Shown piece by piece: positions 9,237 through 19,059 of a stretch of DNA of 64,000 nucleotides (position 1 is the stretch's first letter; each line of letters opens with the position of its first letter). The stretch comes from Cordylochernes scorpioides. Taxonomy: Eukaryota > Arthropoda > Arachnida > Pseudoscorpiones > Chernetidae. The notes beneath the pieces are model-generated. The model saw nothing but the letters and a program-made list of their open reading frames with translations. It was not told the origin of the DNA and ran no database searches. Location of the stretch: NCBI GenBank assembly GCA_030710605.1, contig CP092868.1, forward strand, positions 30,452,011-30,516,010, read 5' to 3'. A program made the position numbers and the translations under genes.

Positions 9237-9553
9237 GCCTATGCCGGTCCCAAGCCCGGATGAAAAAGGAGGAGGGGGAGCAGTAACAAGCTCACTAAAA
9301 AAACCTGGGCTCAGCTGGCCCGGCTGATAGTACCCTGTAAGGGCTCCTGATCCAGGGATACAGGATGAGCAGCGTTTGTACTCCATGTTAGGAGCGGCTG
9401 CACATGGCGTCTGTTCCTCATGTCCGAGGCGGCCATTTCTTTTGGAGCTAAGTCGGCCTGCCACTGAGTAGTGCTCCCAGTCTTAATGACAAAGGCAGAC
9501 GCATTCTACTTCGCCCAGTCATGATGGTTGAGATAAGAAAGAAGAAGAAGATC
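9237..9553 (+). mobile_element. 317-bp GC-rich retroposon with (AAG) tail
   Basis: It is flanked by AACTAAACACC at 9226-9236 and 9554-9564. The empty site is visible in the relative at 54190. The 3' end TTGAGATAAGAAAGAAG plus (AAG) closely resembles the tail of LINE family E, while the 5' body is unrelated and GC-rich (GGCGGCCATTTCTTTTGG on the plus strand). That suggests a non-autonomous partner using the LINE-E machinery. The open frame on its minus strand (9228-9464) extends into flanking DNA and is probably not a gene. Confidence 0.7.
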
Positions 9554-9631
9554 AACTAAACACCTCTTTGGAAATATCAAAAAATTCAATGAACCCCGCT
9601 TGGGTCTCATAAAGTCAAAGCCTGCCTTAGA

Positions 9632-9681
9632 CTGACGAGAGCCATTAGCCTGAAACCATGGTCTCCAGGTGAATACAGTTT
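9632..9681 (+). ncRNA. Degenerate hammerhead motif (Penelope-like)
   Basis: It reads CUUAGA-CUGACGA-GAGC-CAUUA-GCCU-GAAA-CCAUGGUC-UCCAGG, clearly the sister of the perfect copy at 54254-54297. The core boxes and self-complementary stem III are kept. Stems I and II each carry mismatches, so activity is doubtful. Confidence 0.6.
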
Positions 9682-10089
9682 ACCAAAGCCGGTGTTGTAG
9701 CTTTGTCACCTACATAAGTTTGCTAGTTTGCGAAGACGGTCAAAATATTGCGCTTAGTTTTAACATCTATTTTGACAGTAGGGGTGACTTCAATAGAAAA
9801 AAAAATAATAATTCTTAAGAATGCCTTTGTTATCATCAAAATTACTAAAATGTGTAATGTTAAAAACACAGGGAAACTTACATGAAAGACCTATCAGATG
9901 TGCGAGTATCTTCTTGAGAGGACGCTTGGTTAAAAATGGCATTTCCTGATCTATGGTAACTTAAGATCACTTCTAGGAAGAGATCATAATTATCCATGTT
10001 TTTGAATGGTAACAGGTACTAATTTAGATCATGTTATTCTATAAAACAATTTTGTATATAAGAGGGCTTAGTTCTTTTACTACTTACTA

Positions 10090-10440
10090 TCAAACCTCCC
10101 TTTGAAAATTAAACGATTTATTGCCTGTCAAAGGATTCTATGGCTTCTTTTCCGCGAGGATATCACGGGATTTTGGAACAGCGACCCTTTAAATTGTTAC
10201 TTCTGCAATGCTGTCATCCAAGACAATTTGGTCCACTATCTATTCTATTGCCCATTCCTATAGGAAAAGAGACTGGAAATTCGAGAAATTTCGGGGCTAA
10301 CTCACTACAATGAACAGCATGTATATAAACTTTTTACTACTCTCCTGCTGGATAAAACATTTGTTTATAAATATTTTAAATTGTTCAAGGCGATTGATAA
10401 AATGAGGGAAGAAGTGCTCAACTCCACAGACATCGGCTGA
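10090..10440 (+). mobile_element. LINE C-terminal fragment, family C
   Basis: A frame reads NCYFCNAVIQDNLVHYLFYC, a CX2C-X9-H-X4-C zinc motif like that of the large LINE at 34433-36228. An in-frame stop follows soon after, and the frame reads on as EKRLEIREISGL and then YKYFKLFKAIDKMR. It is a decayed 5'-truncated copy. The 3' boundary is unclear. Confidence 0.6.
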
Positions 10441-10544
10441 TTGCTCCCCCTCCCCTCTAAATTGCTTTTCCTCCTCACTCATGTACTTGTATAACCTTTG
10501 TTGTTGCTTAGTTTTTCTAGGTTGATAACACACATATATACAGC

Positions 10545-10805
10545 TTTATTAAGACCACCAGTCTTATATAGATTCATCGCAGGAAGGAAGCATAGATAGA
10601 GTTCTTATACTCCAGGCAGCACAGAATCCAACAAGTCTTCAGGTCCAATGCATATCCAGTGGCCACAAATTCCACCGTGCATATGACAAGGTTAGCGTAT
10701 CACTGAAAAGACGAGTGTGGAAACAGCCGCGTTCTACTCTTCCATTTCTTTATCCAAATGGACCACGACATTCGGCGATTCTATTAATCTCCTCCTAACG
10801 GTGAC
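10545..10805 (-). mobile_element. LINE family D 3' end
   Basis: Read on the minus strand, the copy ends in ATATAAGACTGGTGGTCTT followed by AATAAAGCTG. The body matches 47900-48160: CTGGAGTATAAGAACTC, CACTGGATATGC, and GGAGATTAATAGAATCGCCG at its upstream end. It is 5'-truncated and non-coding. Confidence 0.65.
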
Positions 10806-11009
10806 TGCGGCCTTGTAGAATTTATATAAACCAAAGATAAGACCTTGATAAAACATCATTGTATTTATCTAGCTATATATCATCCAGTTACATATCATCC
10901 AGTTATATAACAAACACAAGAATCGAATCAACAATGGGAATTGTTAGCGATTCCTTTATTTTTGAAAAGAAAGGAGAATAACAGCACAATCTACTGATTG
11001 TGGTAAGAT

Positions 11010-11070
11010 GGTAAACACAGACACAAAAGCCTTTATTAAGACATTTAGTATTATACATGGAATCCACTGG
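11010..11070 (-). mobile_element. LINE 3' tail fragment
   Basis: The minus strand reads TACTAAATGTCTTAATAAAG then GCTTTTGTGTCTGTG. It follows the shared tail plan, but only one hairpin arm is well kept. Confidence 0.5.
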
Positions 11071-11264
11071 TAAAAAGAATAAAACAGTAAAAGCTAATCA
11101 TATTCAATGTCAATAATGAAAAAAATATAGAATTCTTTAAAATAAATACACTTTTTACAATTATTTTATTTCCAAAGTGCTATATCCCGCAAGGGATACT
11201 TGCGCCAAACAAGGAGAAAAGTTTATTTACATAAATTATTTACATTATTCAACGCATGAAAACA

Positions 11265-11530
11265 TTAGAGATCCAGATTTTGTAGAAAGTTTAGAATGTA
11301 TTTACAAAATGAATTAAACTTTAAATATGATTTTTTATCGGAAATCAAATCGTTAAGTTCACAAACAACTAGTTCATTCTTCATTCTATAATCTTGAAAT
11401 GCTGGGCAATCGATCAGTAGATGTCTTGAGGTTTGTTCCTCAATACTACAAAAGTAACTTGAATTCTCCACTGCCTTTATTCTATTTAAAAAAACTTTTG
11501 AAATTTCCATGGCTTGTAACTAATTGAGTA
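11265..11530 (-). mobile_element. LINE C-terminal fragment
   Basis: The minus-strand frame reads YFCSIEEQTSRHLLIDCPAF and ends NFLQNLDL-stop. The CxxxxxxxxxH-x4-C spacing and following CPAFQDYRMK fit the zinc-like end of a LINE ORF2. A related end lies at 15745-15955 (ECPIFRDYMERKFGG). 5'-truncated. Confidence 0.55.
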
Positions 11531-11719
11531 TTATAAAAATTTGGACGAAAGTATTTAGGGATTTCTTGGTAAAAAAAGCTTAAGAAAGTATTATTTGCTT
11601 CGTTTTTCAGAACATTCATTCTTGATTTTAGAAAAGTACCTATAATTCCTGGAATAAATGGGTCATAACTTTAAAAAATGATTTTTTACGCCTTGCCAAA
11701 CTTTTTGCCAAATTTGTAT

Positions 11720-11764
11720 TTTTCCTGACGAGGACTAAAGATTTTGGTCGAAATGTTGAGAAAA
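11720..11764 (+). ncRNA. Hammerhead-like motif (Penelope-like)
   Basis: It reads UUUUUC-CUGACGA-G-GACU-loop-GGUC-GAAAUGUU-GAGAAAA. Stem I UUUUUC/GAGAAA and stem II GACU/GGUC pair, the core CUGACGA and GAA are intact, and the cleavage position is U. One extra base follows the CUGACGA box, as in the copies at 25741 and 57917. Surrounding words such as ACGCCTTGCCAAA match 25800 and 57985. Confidence 0.6.
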
Positions 11765-12161
11765 TGGAAACAATTTTCTGGTCAAAAAAAAAAATGTTTT
11801 TATTTTTATTTTAAAGAACTATGAATTTTGGTCAGATAACCTCTATCTTCAATGAAATTTATATACAGGAAAACTTAATTAAGTCAATGAGAAAAAATAG
11901 TTCAAATGTGATATTGTACTGGGATAAGGTGCATAAATTAAGAAAAAGGCATCTCCTTATCATGCAACTGAAAGTTGCTGATGGCTTACGCCATCTATCG
12001 GAATAAATATCAACTATTCTCGTTGATTTTTAATCATTCCAGAATTGGCCAAATACCCATTTAGCGTGGACTCTCACGCAATTCTAGCCTTAACTAACCG
12101 TTTCATGATTTTTCAGGATGCCTAAATGATCAATTTTTTTGGTCGTTGAGATACAGCTTGC

Positions 12162-12203
12162 ATCACGCTGATGAGGGCCAACAGCCCGAAACGCGTCCGT
12201 GGT
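12162..12203 (+). ncRNA. Type I hammerhead ribozyme, apparently intact
   Basis: AUCACG-CUGAUGA-GGGC-CAACA-GCCC-GAA-ACGCGU-C-CGUGGU. Stem I pairs over 6 bp (one G-U), stem II is GGGC/GCCC, and all core residues are present with C at the cleavage site. Stem III is the self-complementary ACGCGU, too short for a normal hairpin, so two molecules may pair. Hammerheads of this minimal kind are known in Penelope-like elements. Confidence 0.85.
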
Positions 12204-12293
12204 TAGCTTTTCTTGATTAATCAAGAATGGGTATTTGGCAAATTCTGGAATAATTAAAAATCAACGAGAATAGTTGATATTTATTCCGATAGA

Positions 12294-12565
12294 CAATTAG
12301 ACAATTAAAATAATTTTATTGACATCTTGTCAATACATTCAAAGTGCACAGTCGGCACTATTTAAAAAAAAAAAGATAATATGCATTATATACACTATGT
12401 ACAATGAATATGGCGCCTCTGCCAGCGCTGCAGAGTTTGGTGGAGAATCGCCAGTGGGTCTCCAGCGACATCACACATTTCGCAATCTACGAAGAATACG
12501 TAGATCGCGTACTTCGCCACCGAGGAGATGGTGATGGCGTGGTCCTCGATACCAACTGGACCAAC
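12294..12565 (-). mobile_element. LINE family G 3' end with target-site duplication
   Basis: Flanked by TTTATTCCGATAGA at 12280-12293 and 12566-12579. On the minus strand the element ends TTGACA-AGA-TGTCAA-TAAAAT and TATTTTAATTGTC, the hairpin tail of family G, also seen at 24437 and 36620. The other end holds a GC-richer block (GCGCTGCAGAGTTTGGTGG) that recurs inverted at 25190-25250. 272 bp, no intact ORF. Confidence 0.82.
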
Positions 12566-12660
12566 TTTATTCCGATAGATGGCGCAAGTCATCAGCAACA
12601 TTCAGTTGCACGATAAGGAGATGCCTTTTTCTTAATTAAGACAATCAAGCTCACATAAAT

Positions 12661-13158
12661 AGATTTGTCTGGATCAATCCGAAAAAAAGATATTTAAGAT
12701 GGTTAAAACATGCATCACCAACAATTCTTCTCTCACTACCACCTGATATAAAAACCGCAGGTAGAAAAAGCCGCCAGCCTTCACAGGTGGAATATTGAGC
12801 AATAATTTAATTGTCAATTTGACGAAAAACACAGAATTTCAACAGATGTCATTATCTCGGCATGCGAAATCTAAAAATACTCTAAGTTTTCCAGTTTTAA
12901 AATTTTATAAAATTCTAACGTTATGTATTCTTTAAATTTTCTTTTTTCTCTATTTAAATGCAATACAAACTTCTTTAAACATCTCCTTTAAAAAATAACA
13001 AATGCCAATCCTATCTTTAAAAGGCTAAACTTCGTTGTTCTTATCAATTTTCTTTAATCAATTTCTTCCTAGATTCAACTCTTAAATTCGGTAAGTTATT
13101 CACATTTAGGAAACCAAAATTCCATTTGCATTAAAATTCGAAATCTTAAATATATCGG
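12661..13158. other. Unassigned AT-rich stretch
   Basis: No frame, repeat or element end that I can support. Confidence 0.4.
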
Positions 13159-13262
13159 CATGTTTAATTAAAAAGGCATATATTGGATCAAAATATAATT
13201 TATTTTACCAATATTTCAGTTGGCTGAACGCCAACCTTTATCAAGGTATTATAACATATTTA
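13159..13262 (-). mobile_element. Penelope-like arm fragment
   Basis: It matches 32300-32425 and the arms at 45640-45960: GGCATATATTGGATCAAAAT, TTTATTTTACCAATATTTCA, GTTGGCTGAACGCCAACC and TTTATCAAGG. On the minus strand the last part reads CUUGAUAAAGGUUGGC, GUUCAGCCAACU and GAAAUAUUGG, a weakened hammerhead layout with the self-complementary AUAU after GAA. Confidence 0.5.
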
Positions 13263-13370
13263 ATGTGTGTCAACAACAAACTCAGCGCCACATATCGTCA
13301 ACAGAATTAAGTTTTAAAAATATTTTGTTATATTCAATGGGAAGAAAATTTTTTTGATATATATATTTAT

Positions 13371-13609
13371 TTAGGACAAAATAATAAGGCCTCCGAGGTT
13401 GTGTTTCTTTTTTAAAACGTTTAATAATGCTCAAGCTTTCGGGTATGGTGGCCCTTCTACAGGAGCAACGCAAAATATTTTGCGTTGCTCCTGTAGAAGG
13501 GCCACCATACCCGAAAGCTTGAGCATTATTAAACGTTTTAAAAAAGAAACACAACCTCGGAGGCTTTATTATTTTGTCCTAAAGATTTCACAGAGGTTAT
13601 AATATCGGA
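13371..13609. mobile_element. 215-bp near-perfect palindrome with hammerhead-like arms
   Basis: The arms run from about 13370 to 13584 around the centre CGCAAAATATTTTGCG (near 13478). I see only about one mismatch over some 107 bp per arm, so both strands encode the same peptide-like frame. Each arm contains CCUGUAGAAGGG, CCACCAUA and CCCGAAAGCUUGAGC, a hammerhead-type stem II with GAAA and the self-complementary AGCU. A 12-bp repeat ATATATATTTAT at 13359-13370 and 13610-13621 may be the target duplication, but it is low-complexity. Confidence 0.7.
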
Positions 13610-13784
13610 ATATATATTTATATTATGGACAAAAATATATATATTTTTGTAAAATATGGGTGTGAAAATATCAGCATGTATGTACGGTTTCAAATTGTAG
13701 AATTAAAGATGGTTAAAATGTCAGATATATAGTTTTTGGTCATGAAAAGGATCTAGAGATTTGGATTTAAAATTTTGTAGAAAG

Positions 13785-13912
13785 AAACTTATCCCTTGAA
13801 GCCTTGAAACTTATCCCTTGAAGCCTTGAAACTTATCCCTTGAAGCCTTGAAACTTATCCCTTGAAGCCTTGAAACTTATCCCTTGAAACTTTGAAACTT
13901 ATCCCTTGAAGC
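13785..13912. repeat. 22-bp minisatellite, about 6 copies
   Basis: The unit AAACTTATCCCTTGAAGCCT-TG is repeated almost without change. One copy has AAACTTTG in place of AAGCCTTG. Confidence 0.9.
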
Positions 13913-13936
13913 CTAATATGTTTTCACTTTAATATA

Positions 13937-14350
13937 GCGAGAATACTATTTACAGTCTTAAAAAAACCACGTTCTGACGTTTGAGGCCAAAAACTTAATA
14001 TGTACACTGTGTGACAAGGAAATTACTGAAGAACTCCCCCATTACCTGCTTAATTGTACAGCCCTTGATGCAGAAAGGAAAGCACTATATCAACAAATTA
14101 AATGTACCAACACTTCACCCTACGTATTGCTTTCAAAAATATCAGCAAACAAATCTAAGGCAATAGCTTACTATACATTTTTTAGATCATCATTATGTAA
14201 GGACCAGTCAACAAGTGAATGACTTTGAGACGAAGAGTAAAGCCAGTTCAATTTCTATGTAAAAAACACAAGATGATTATTACCTTACCCAATTGGGAGA
14301 ATCTGTATGGGGCAAGTGCCTAATAAAGGCTTTTGTGTGTGTTTTGTTAG
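13937..14350 (+). mobile_element. 5'-truncated LINE, C-terminus and 3' UTR
   Basis: An 18-bp duplication TGTTTTCACTTTAATATA (13919-13936 and 14351-14368) bounds a 414-bp insert. It begins in frame as ARILFTVLKKPRS, like RILSSFFRENHTK of the large LINE. After a frameshift it reads CTLCDKEITEELPHYLLNC, a CX2C-X9-H-X4-C motif, and stops at 14219-14221. The 3' UTR ends GGC-AAGT-GCC-TAATAAAGGC with a (TG) tail. Frameshift apart, this is the clearest small relative of the 34-kb LINE. Confidence 0.88.
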
Positions 14351-14368
14351 TGTTTTCACTTTAATATA

Positions 14369-14690
14369 TATATACATCTTAAAGAACATTATTCAAGTCT
14401 ATTTGAACCCAGTTCAGCTAATCAGAATAATGTCCGAGAAAAATATATAGCGATAGAATTGCTTAATTTTCATAAAGCGTTAGAGAACAAGGTAATCTCT
14501 AAGAACTAAAATTACAGAACAATTGTTGACTTTGCTTAGAATTTTTAATGAAACTGATTCCAATAATTATTAATTAAACATTATATTTATTGATTTACAA
14601 GAGAGAGAACAAAATATAAAAGGGAAACTAATATTAAACAAAGGAACTTTTTATCTTTCGGTTAGCGCCTATTTACCTGTGAACTTACAC
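14369..14690. other. Unassigned AT-rich stretch
   Basis: I see nothing here beyond low-complexity AT-rich DNA. Confidence 0.4.
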
Positions 14691-14699
14691 ACACTCTGT

Positions 14700-14912
14700 G
14701 GAACAATTAATTAATATATATACAACAACGATTTCCTTCCATAGTTAATTTGTATAGTTATGTATAGTTATGTTGAATACTTTGATTTTTACTTTTCATT
14801 TTCTCTTATCTCCTTTGTTTATGTTTCTTTTTTACTTTTCTCCATGAAAATGATTATGTATGGCGAGTCCTTACAGGACGGAAATGTCCTAATAAAGCTG
14901 TTGTTGTTGTTA
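14700..14912 (+). mobile_element. LINE 3' end, (TTG) tail
   Basis: It ends AGGAC-GGAAAT-GTCCT-AATAAAGC followed by (TTG)4. The hairpin arms differ in sequence from other families but pair perfectly. The 5' limit and the target duplication are unclear. Confidence 0.65.
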
Positions 14913-14970
14913 ATATTGATACAAAGGGAATTATTTTATTTTTTATTATTTAATTAACATCCTATAACAC

Positions 14971-15310
14971 ACACACACACAAAAACCTTTATTAAGACAC
15001 ACAGATCTTACAGAGGATTCTCCTTGGGGTTACAAGACGGAGAAACCTATGAAAGTGGGAAATATACAAAGGGGTAAAAATGGAGAAAGATTATATACAC
15101 ATGGTAAATATATACAGATTATTATTTGAATAATACTATGGAAAATAAGAATATGGATTTGGAAATATGGATGGAAGAAGTGGAGAGCGAAAAGAGGAAA
15201 AAAAAAAAAAACAGGTATTTACATATGGAACATACATATAATGGAACAAGTCAATTTAAGCTCTTCTGCTCACACAGCACAGGTGGACCATGGATTTTTT
15301 TCAAGAAATC
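14971..15310 (-). mobile_element. LINE family A 3' end with 15-bp duplication
   Basis: Flanked by AACATCCTATAACAC at 14956-14970 and 15311-15325. On the minus strand the tail is AAGA.CTGTGTGTCTT-AATAAAGGT with (TG)n at the very end. The body matches 24029-24350, 46937-47112, 47389-47698 and 62414-62838. It is non-coding 3' UTR. Confidence 0.9.
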
Positions 15311-15325
15311 AACATCCTATAACAC

Positions 15326-15744
15326 GATATCCCAAAACTCAAGGATATTTGCGTCAATACATTTCTAATAGCATATCAAATTGGTTATATACATGGAGAA
15401 AGGTCAAGGAGAAAAAAGACAAACATACAAAAGCAATTCTGTTGAAAATATGTTGCCTATAATTTTGTGTAACATTTTTATTTAATATTTAAAAATATTC
15501 CTTATTGATTTTAAAATTTTAAGTATGATTAAAATTTACAATTATAAATTATATTCTATGAAAGAAGATAAACAACGGAAACAAAAAAAAGTAAAAAAAG
15601 AAGAACAGGCAAGAACAGATACTTTACGTGGCTCTTATATATCCTTTCTTTTAATTTTATATGTTAATAAATATTTTAATGATTATATAATTGACGTGAT
15701 CCCTATCTTCCCATTTAAACACCCACAAAAAAACAACAAATTCT
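15326..15744. other. Unassigned AT-rich stretch
   Basis: I see no supportable feature here. Short frames are A-rich and look random. Confidence 0.4.
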
Positions 15745-15960
15745 CTCAAAATTTCCTTCATTCACTTTCCCAGTTCAAAATATAGTTGTTTATATATCTA
15801 CAAAATTGATTCAAATTTTTAAATGTTATTTTCTCATCTATGAATTCATGTAGCTGTCCAATGCCACCAAATTTTCTTTCCATATAATCTCGAAAAATTG
15901 GGCATTCCGAAAAAATTATTGAGAACAAAAAAATGTTTGCTGAGAACAAAAGCAAACTTT
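15745..15960 (-). mobile_element. LINE C-terminal fragment
   Basis: The minus-strand frame reads SECPIFRDYMERKFGGIG, then LHEFIDEKITFKNLNQFCRY and a stop after ILNWESE. It resembles the end of the fragment at 11265-11530. The upstream zinc cysteines are out of frame or lost. Confidence 0.5.
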
Positions 15961-16129
15961 TTGTAAAGTATAATGATCACTCTATACACTTATTTCAGAC
16001 ATAAGAAAGCAGGAAATATTACTCATATGCCAAGGACAATAAAAAATGTCACATTGTGGTATCTATTATCAAAATACTTATAAATACTTTTTGTTGAAAA
16101 AGCCATCAAAAAATTACCATTAATAAAAA

Positions 16130-16450
16130 ATGTCACTTATTCTATTCCAGGTATCTTTCTTCCTTTATGAGTGGTGGAAATGACTTCAGAGGAAATTGGA
16201 ACAATGTGTCGAAAGCTGGTATAAGAGAGGGGGAGTGTAGGCCCTAATCAACTTTCTCTACTGCGGTGCTCCAAATTGTCATTTTGAAGGAAACCACCTG
16301 CCGGTAAACCAATTGTAGGTTGGAAGTGTGACCACCTATTTATTGATCCAATTGTATTAATTGTAGGGACAGGTGGACCGTCAACGGATATCCCATGTCA
16401 GCGCACCTGCTTACATCGCAGCTCTGACCGTTGGGCGACACATGGAACGG
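16130..16450. other. Unassigned GC-richer block
   Basis: It contains a GTCGAAAGCTGGTATAAG motif reminiscent of the Penelope-like GAAAGC boxes and a short inverted pair around AACCAATTGTAGG/CCAATTGTATTAATTG. There is no frame. It may be an old element. Confidence 0.3.
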
Positions 16451-16509
16451 CGTCACTGGAAGAGAGAGAGAAAAAAAAATGAAATTAAAAAAAAATATAT
16501 ATATATATA

Positions 16510-16684
16510 GTTAAAGCTGTCTATAGCGCTCCCTCTAAATAGCGCCTCCCTCTCTATAGCGCCCGATTTTAAATACGTAGTACGATGCGATTTACATTAA
16601 AAGTGACCTGTTTATAGCACCCCCTCTCTATAGCACTCTATTTTGGTGAGTCCCAAGAGGGGGCGCTATAGGCAGGTTTAACTG
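16510..16684. mobile_element. MITE, TA target, AGTTAAACCTG inverted ends
   Basis: The ends are AGTTAAAGCTGTCTATAGCG on the left and, on the other strand, CAGTTAAACCTGCCTATAGC on the right, next to TATA. About 175 bp, no coding. TA flanks and CAGT-type ends suggest a Tc1/mariner (pogo-like) superfamily source. Its internal GGGCGCTATAGAGAGGGAGG block is the seed of the array at 1-292. Confidence 0.7.
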
Positions 16685-16829
16685 TATATTATATTAATGA
16701 TCTTTAAAAATAAATGATCTGGTGAAGACTATTGACTGGTTTATTTGTGGTAACCTAGAGTCAAAGTTTTACAAAAATTAATAGTAATAGAAATTTGAGG
16801 CATCTTATATGTAGATTACCTAACTTAAC

Positions 16830-17152
16830 TAAACAAAAAATAAAAAAGATCAAATATGTGAAATAAACTTTGAGAGAATAATTACAAAAACCATAACAAG
16901 ACTCAGAACAAAACACTACAAAGAATGACAATACATCCAGATGGCACAAGAACCTATAGAACATGTAACAACTGTCCTGGTGCGGAACTAACACCTACTC
17001 ACATATTCTCATGCCCAGCAATGGCCGCAGCCTTGCAGAAAATTGACATGGACCCAGAGCAGCAGTTTTACACACCCAAGATAGTGGATATTGCGACTGC
17101 TGTGATAGAGATGCATGGAGACATCTGAGGCTCTTCATTGTACACAACAACA
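16830..17152 (+). mobile_element. LINE family J, 5'-truncated, C-terminus
   Basis: Flanked by ACCTAACTTAAC at 16818-16829 and 17153-17164. The frame from 16925 reads MTIHPDGTRTYRTC, then CNNCPGAELTPTHIFSC (CX2C-X8-H-X3-C), ending VIEMHGDI-stop. The 3' end is (CAA)-rich. The same C-terminus lies inverted at 44026-44310, where its end has become a tandem array. Confidence 0.85.
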
Positions 17153-17296
17153 ACCTAACTTAACAAAAAATACGGCCAATTTACATGAGAACTCTCGCAG
17201 TCCATCGGTGGCGGAGTCTTTCCCGCGGTAGGCCCCACCAATGAAGACTGTATATATTTTATATATATGTATTTTTATCAATTATTTTGTTATCTA

Positions 17297-17986
17297 TCTA
17301 TATATATAAAAATTAATGTATGTGTGTGTGTGTGTCCTTTATGCCTGACCAAACCACTCATTGGAACGCCATGAAACTTTGGGAAGTTATTTAGTATAGT
17401 ACTGGGAAGGTTTCTAGCAAATAACATTTTTGAAATAACTTTTCGCCTAAAAATAATCAAGATAAATATTCTAATTTATCTGTTATAATTCAACAATCTG
17501 CTCTAAATATTATCATGATGATACGATGATTTTGTAATGTAGAAAATTAGGAAAGAAAAAATTCAGGATGACACGACAATTTATTTGAGACAAGAATAAT
17601 GATACAATTCCAAGGCAAGATACTATTCCTTTAACTTCCAATTACCGAGGGAACCAATTAATATTGATTTTATTCAACTTATCGAGTATTTTTCAAGGGA
17701 CCGGGAAAAAATGTTCACCTTATCGAGAGATTCGTTAGACAAATCTTTACTCGGGTAAAACCCGGGCGAAGTAGGGTACATCCATACAAGAATAATGATA
17801 CAATTCCAAGGCAAGATACTATTCCTTTAACTTCCAATTACCTAGAGAACCAATTAATATTGATTTTATTCAACTTATCGAGTATTTTTCAAGGGACCGG
17901 GAAAATTTTTTTTCACTTTATCGAGAGATTCGTTAGACAAACCTTTACTCGGGTAAAACCCGGGCGAAGCCGGGTACATCCGCTAG
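17297..17986 (+). mobile_element. Non-autonomous Helitron, 690 bp, duplicated 3' end
   Basis: It starts A|TCTATATATATAAAAATT and ends with hairpin CCCGGGCGAAGCCGGG, ten bases, CTAG|T. Both ends match the Helitron at 54421-54796. The last 195 bp are present twice in tandem (about 17591-17785 and 17788-17982), both with CTTTACTCGGGTAAAACCCG. Only the second copy has the terminal CTAG. No Rep/helicase is encoded. Confidence 0.85.
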
Positions 17987-18294
17987 TTTATATATATTAA
18001 TTCCTATATTTATCATTATATAATCATATTTATTCATATTTATATTTATTCTGTATTTAACCTTATATAATCTTATATGGACATTGTAATAAATTAGTTT
18101 CAATCTCAATTTCTCTCTAGCAAAAACAACAATTGATCTTTTTATCTACACAGCGCCATCTGGACTTCTCGGCATCACAGAGTTCATCTATGAAAAAATA
18201 AAAAAGCATTATTCATAAAAATACAATTTTTTTTGTAATATATAGTATCTTACTGACATCATAAAAGTCAGTGGATAGATGAAATAAAATATAT

Positions 18295-18580
18295 CACACA
18301 CACAAAGCTTTATTAAGATCACCGGTCTTATACAGATTCACTACAGGAAGAAAGGAAGCATAGATGGAGCAAATAAAATATATATAAAAGAAAGATTAAA
18401 TATATATATAAAATAAAAGAGGACACTATATACAGTTATGTACAGTCGAGGAGACAACGACAAAGAGTCCTCCTCCAGACAGTAAGGATGTTCTCCCCTC
18501 ATCTCAAGGCACAGAGAGGCACTCTACAAGCTTGATACTTAAATATGATTGAGTGGAGATAAGAAAGAGAAGAGATACCG
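18295..18580. mobile_element. LINE-D 3' end (minus) next to LINE-E tail (plus)
   Basis: 18300-18370, minus strand: GTATAAGACCGGTGATCTT then AATAAAGC and (TG)n. 18505-18575, plus strand: CTACAAGCTTGATACTTAAA, TGATTGAGTGGAGATAAG and an A/G tail, the last 60 bp of LINE-E. The DNA between is unassigned. Confidence 0.6.
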
Positions 18581-19055
18581 ATAGATAGTGGAATACCAAG
18601 ACCGAAGTCTGTACACCAAATATCGATGTACAATAAATATGTACGCTCATGGACAAAGGAAGTTTAATATTTTGTGTCAAATCAAAAGTTTTAGACAAAA
18701 GAAAATGACGAAGAATATATAAATATAGAAGTTTCAGCGTTACTAATACAATATTTAATAAAGATGGAAATTTAATATAAATGGCGTCAGGTTTTGACGT
18801 TTATTTTGACGGGAGAGATGCCCTATGCTTCTATAGAATATTTAATATATTGTAATGTAGAAAATTAAGAAAAACAAACCTCAGGATGACACAGCAATTT
18901 ATTTAAGGCACAAATCAACATTTTAAAGATATAAGTTAAGAATTGAGGGAAGTTTTCAGAATAGCAAATGTATAAATAATATAAATATAAAAAATTAATA
19001 ATCTTTACATAAAATATAATATATAAATACTTTGTTACAATATAATAAATAAAAT
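18581..19055. other. AT-rich, with a Penelope-like end and a dispersed repeat
   Basis: ATGGCGTC.GGTTTTGACGT and TTTTGACGGGAGAGATG (18780-18825) match the Penelope-like end at 53430-53460. CTCAGGATGACACAGCAATT at 18870-18900 recurs near 17565, 22865 and (diverged) 57205. The rest is unassigned. Confidence 0.45.
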
Positions 19056-19059
19056 AATT

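Larger units (their letters stand above)
9150..9800 (+). mobile_element. Penelope-like copy, interrupted by a retroposon
   Basis: The right part (9554-9800) matches 54190-54415: CTAAACACCTCTTTGG, a hammerhead block, GTTTACCAAAGC.GGTGTTG, GCTTTGTCAC and a TTTTGACGG-type end. The left part (about 9190-9236) matches 54165-54200. The retroposon at 9237-9553 separates them. No coding region is recognisable. Confidence 0.6.
11940..12660 (+). mobile_element. Inverted-arm Penelope-like element with hammerhead, LINE inside
   Basis: Two inverted arms (11945-12058 and 12225-12293 plus 12566-12640) share GGCATCTCCTTATC.TGCAAC, CCATCTATCGGAATAAATAT, CAACTATTCTCGTTGATTTT and CAAATACCCATT. Between them lies the hammerhead at 12162-12203. 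The right arm is split by the LINE at 12294-12565. Relatives: 52600-52790 and 61490-62040. Confidence 0.7.

Noticed and set aside
9228-9464. 78-codon Gly/Pro-rich gene
   Set aside because: It lies within a retroposon defined by an 11-bp duplication and extends into the flank. No domain.
13282-13602. Two nearly identical proteins on opposite strands
   Set aside because: A near-perfect palindrome makes both strands read alike. The frame is inside a non-coding Penelope-like element.
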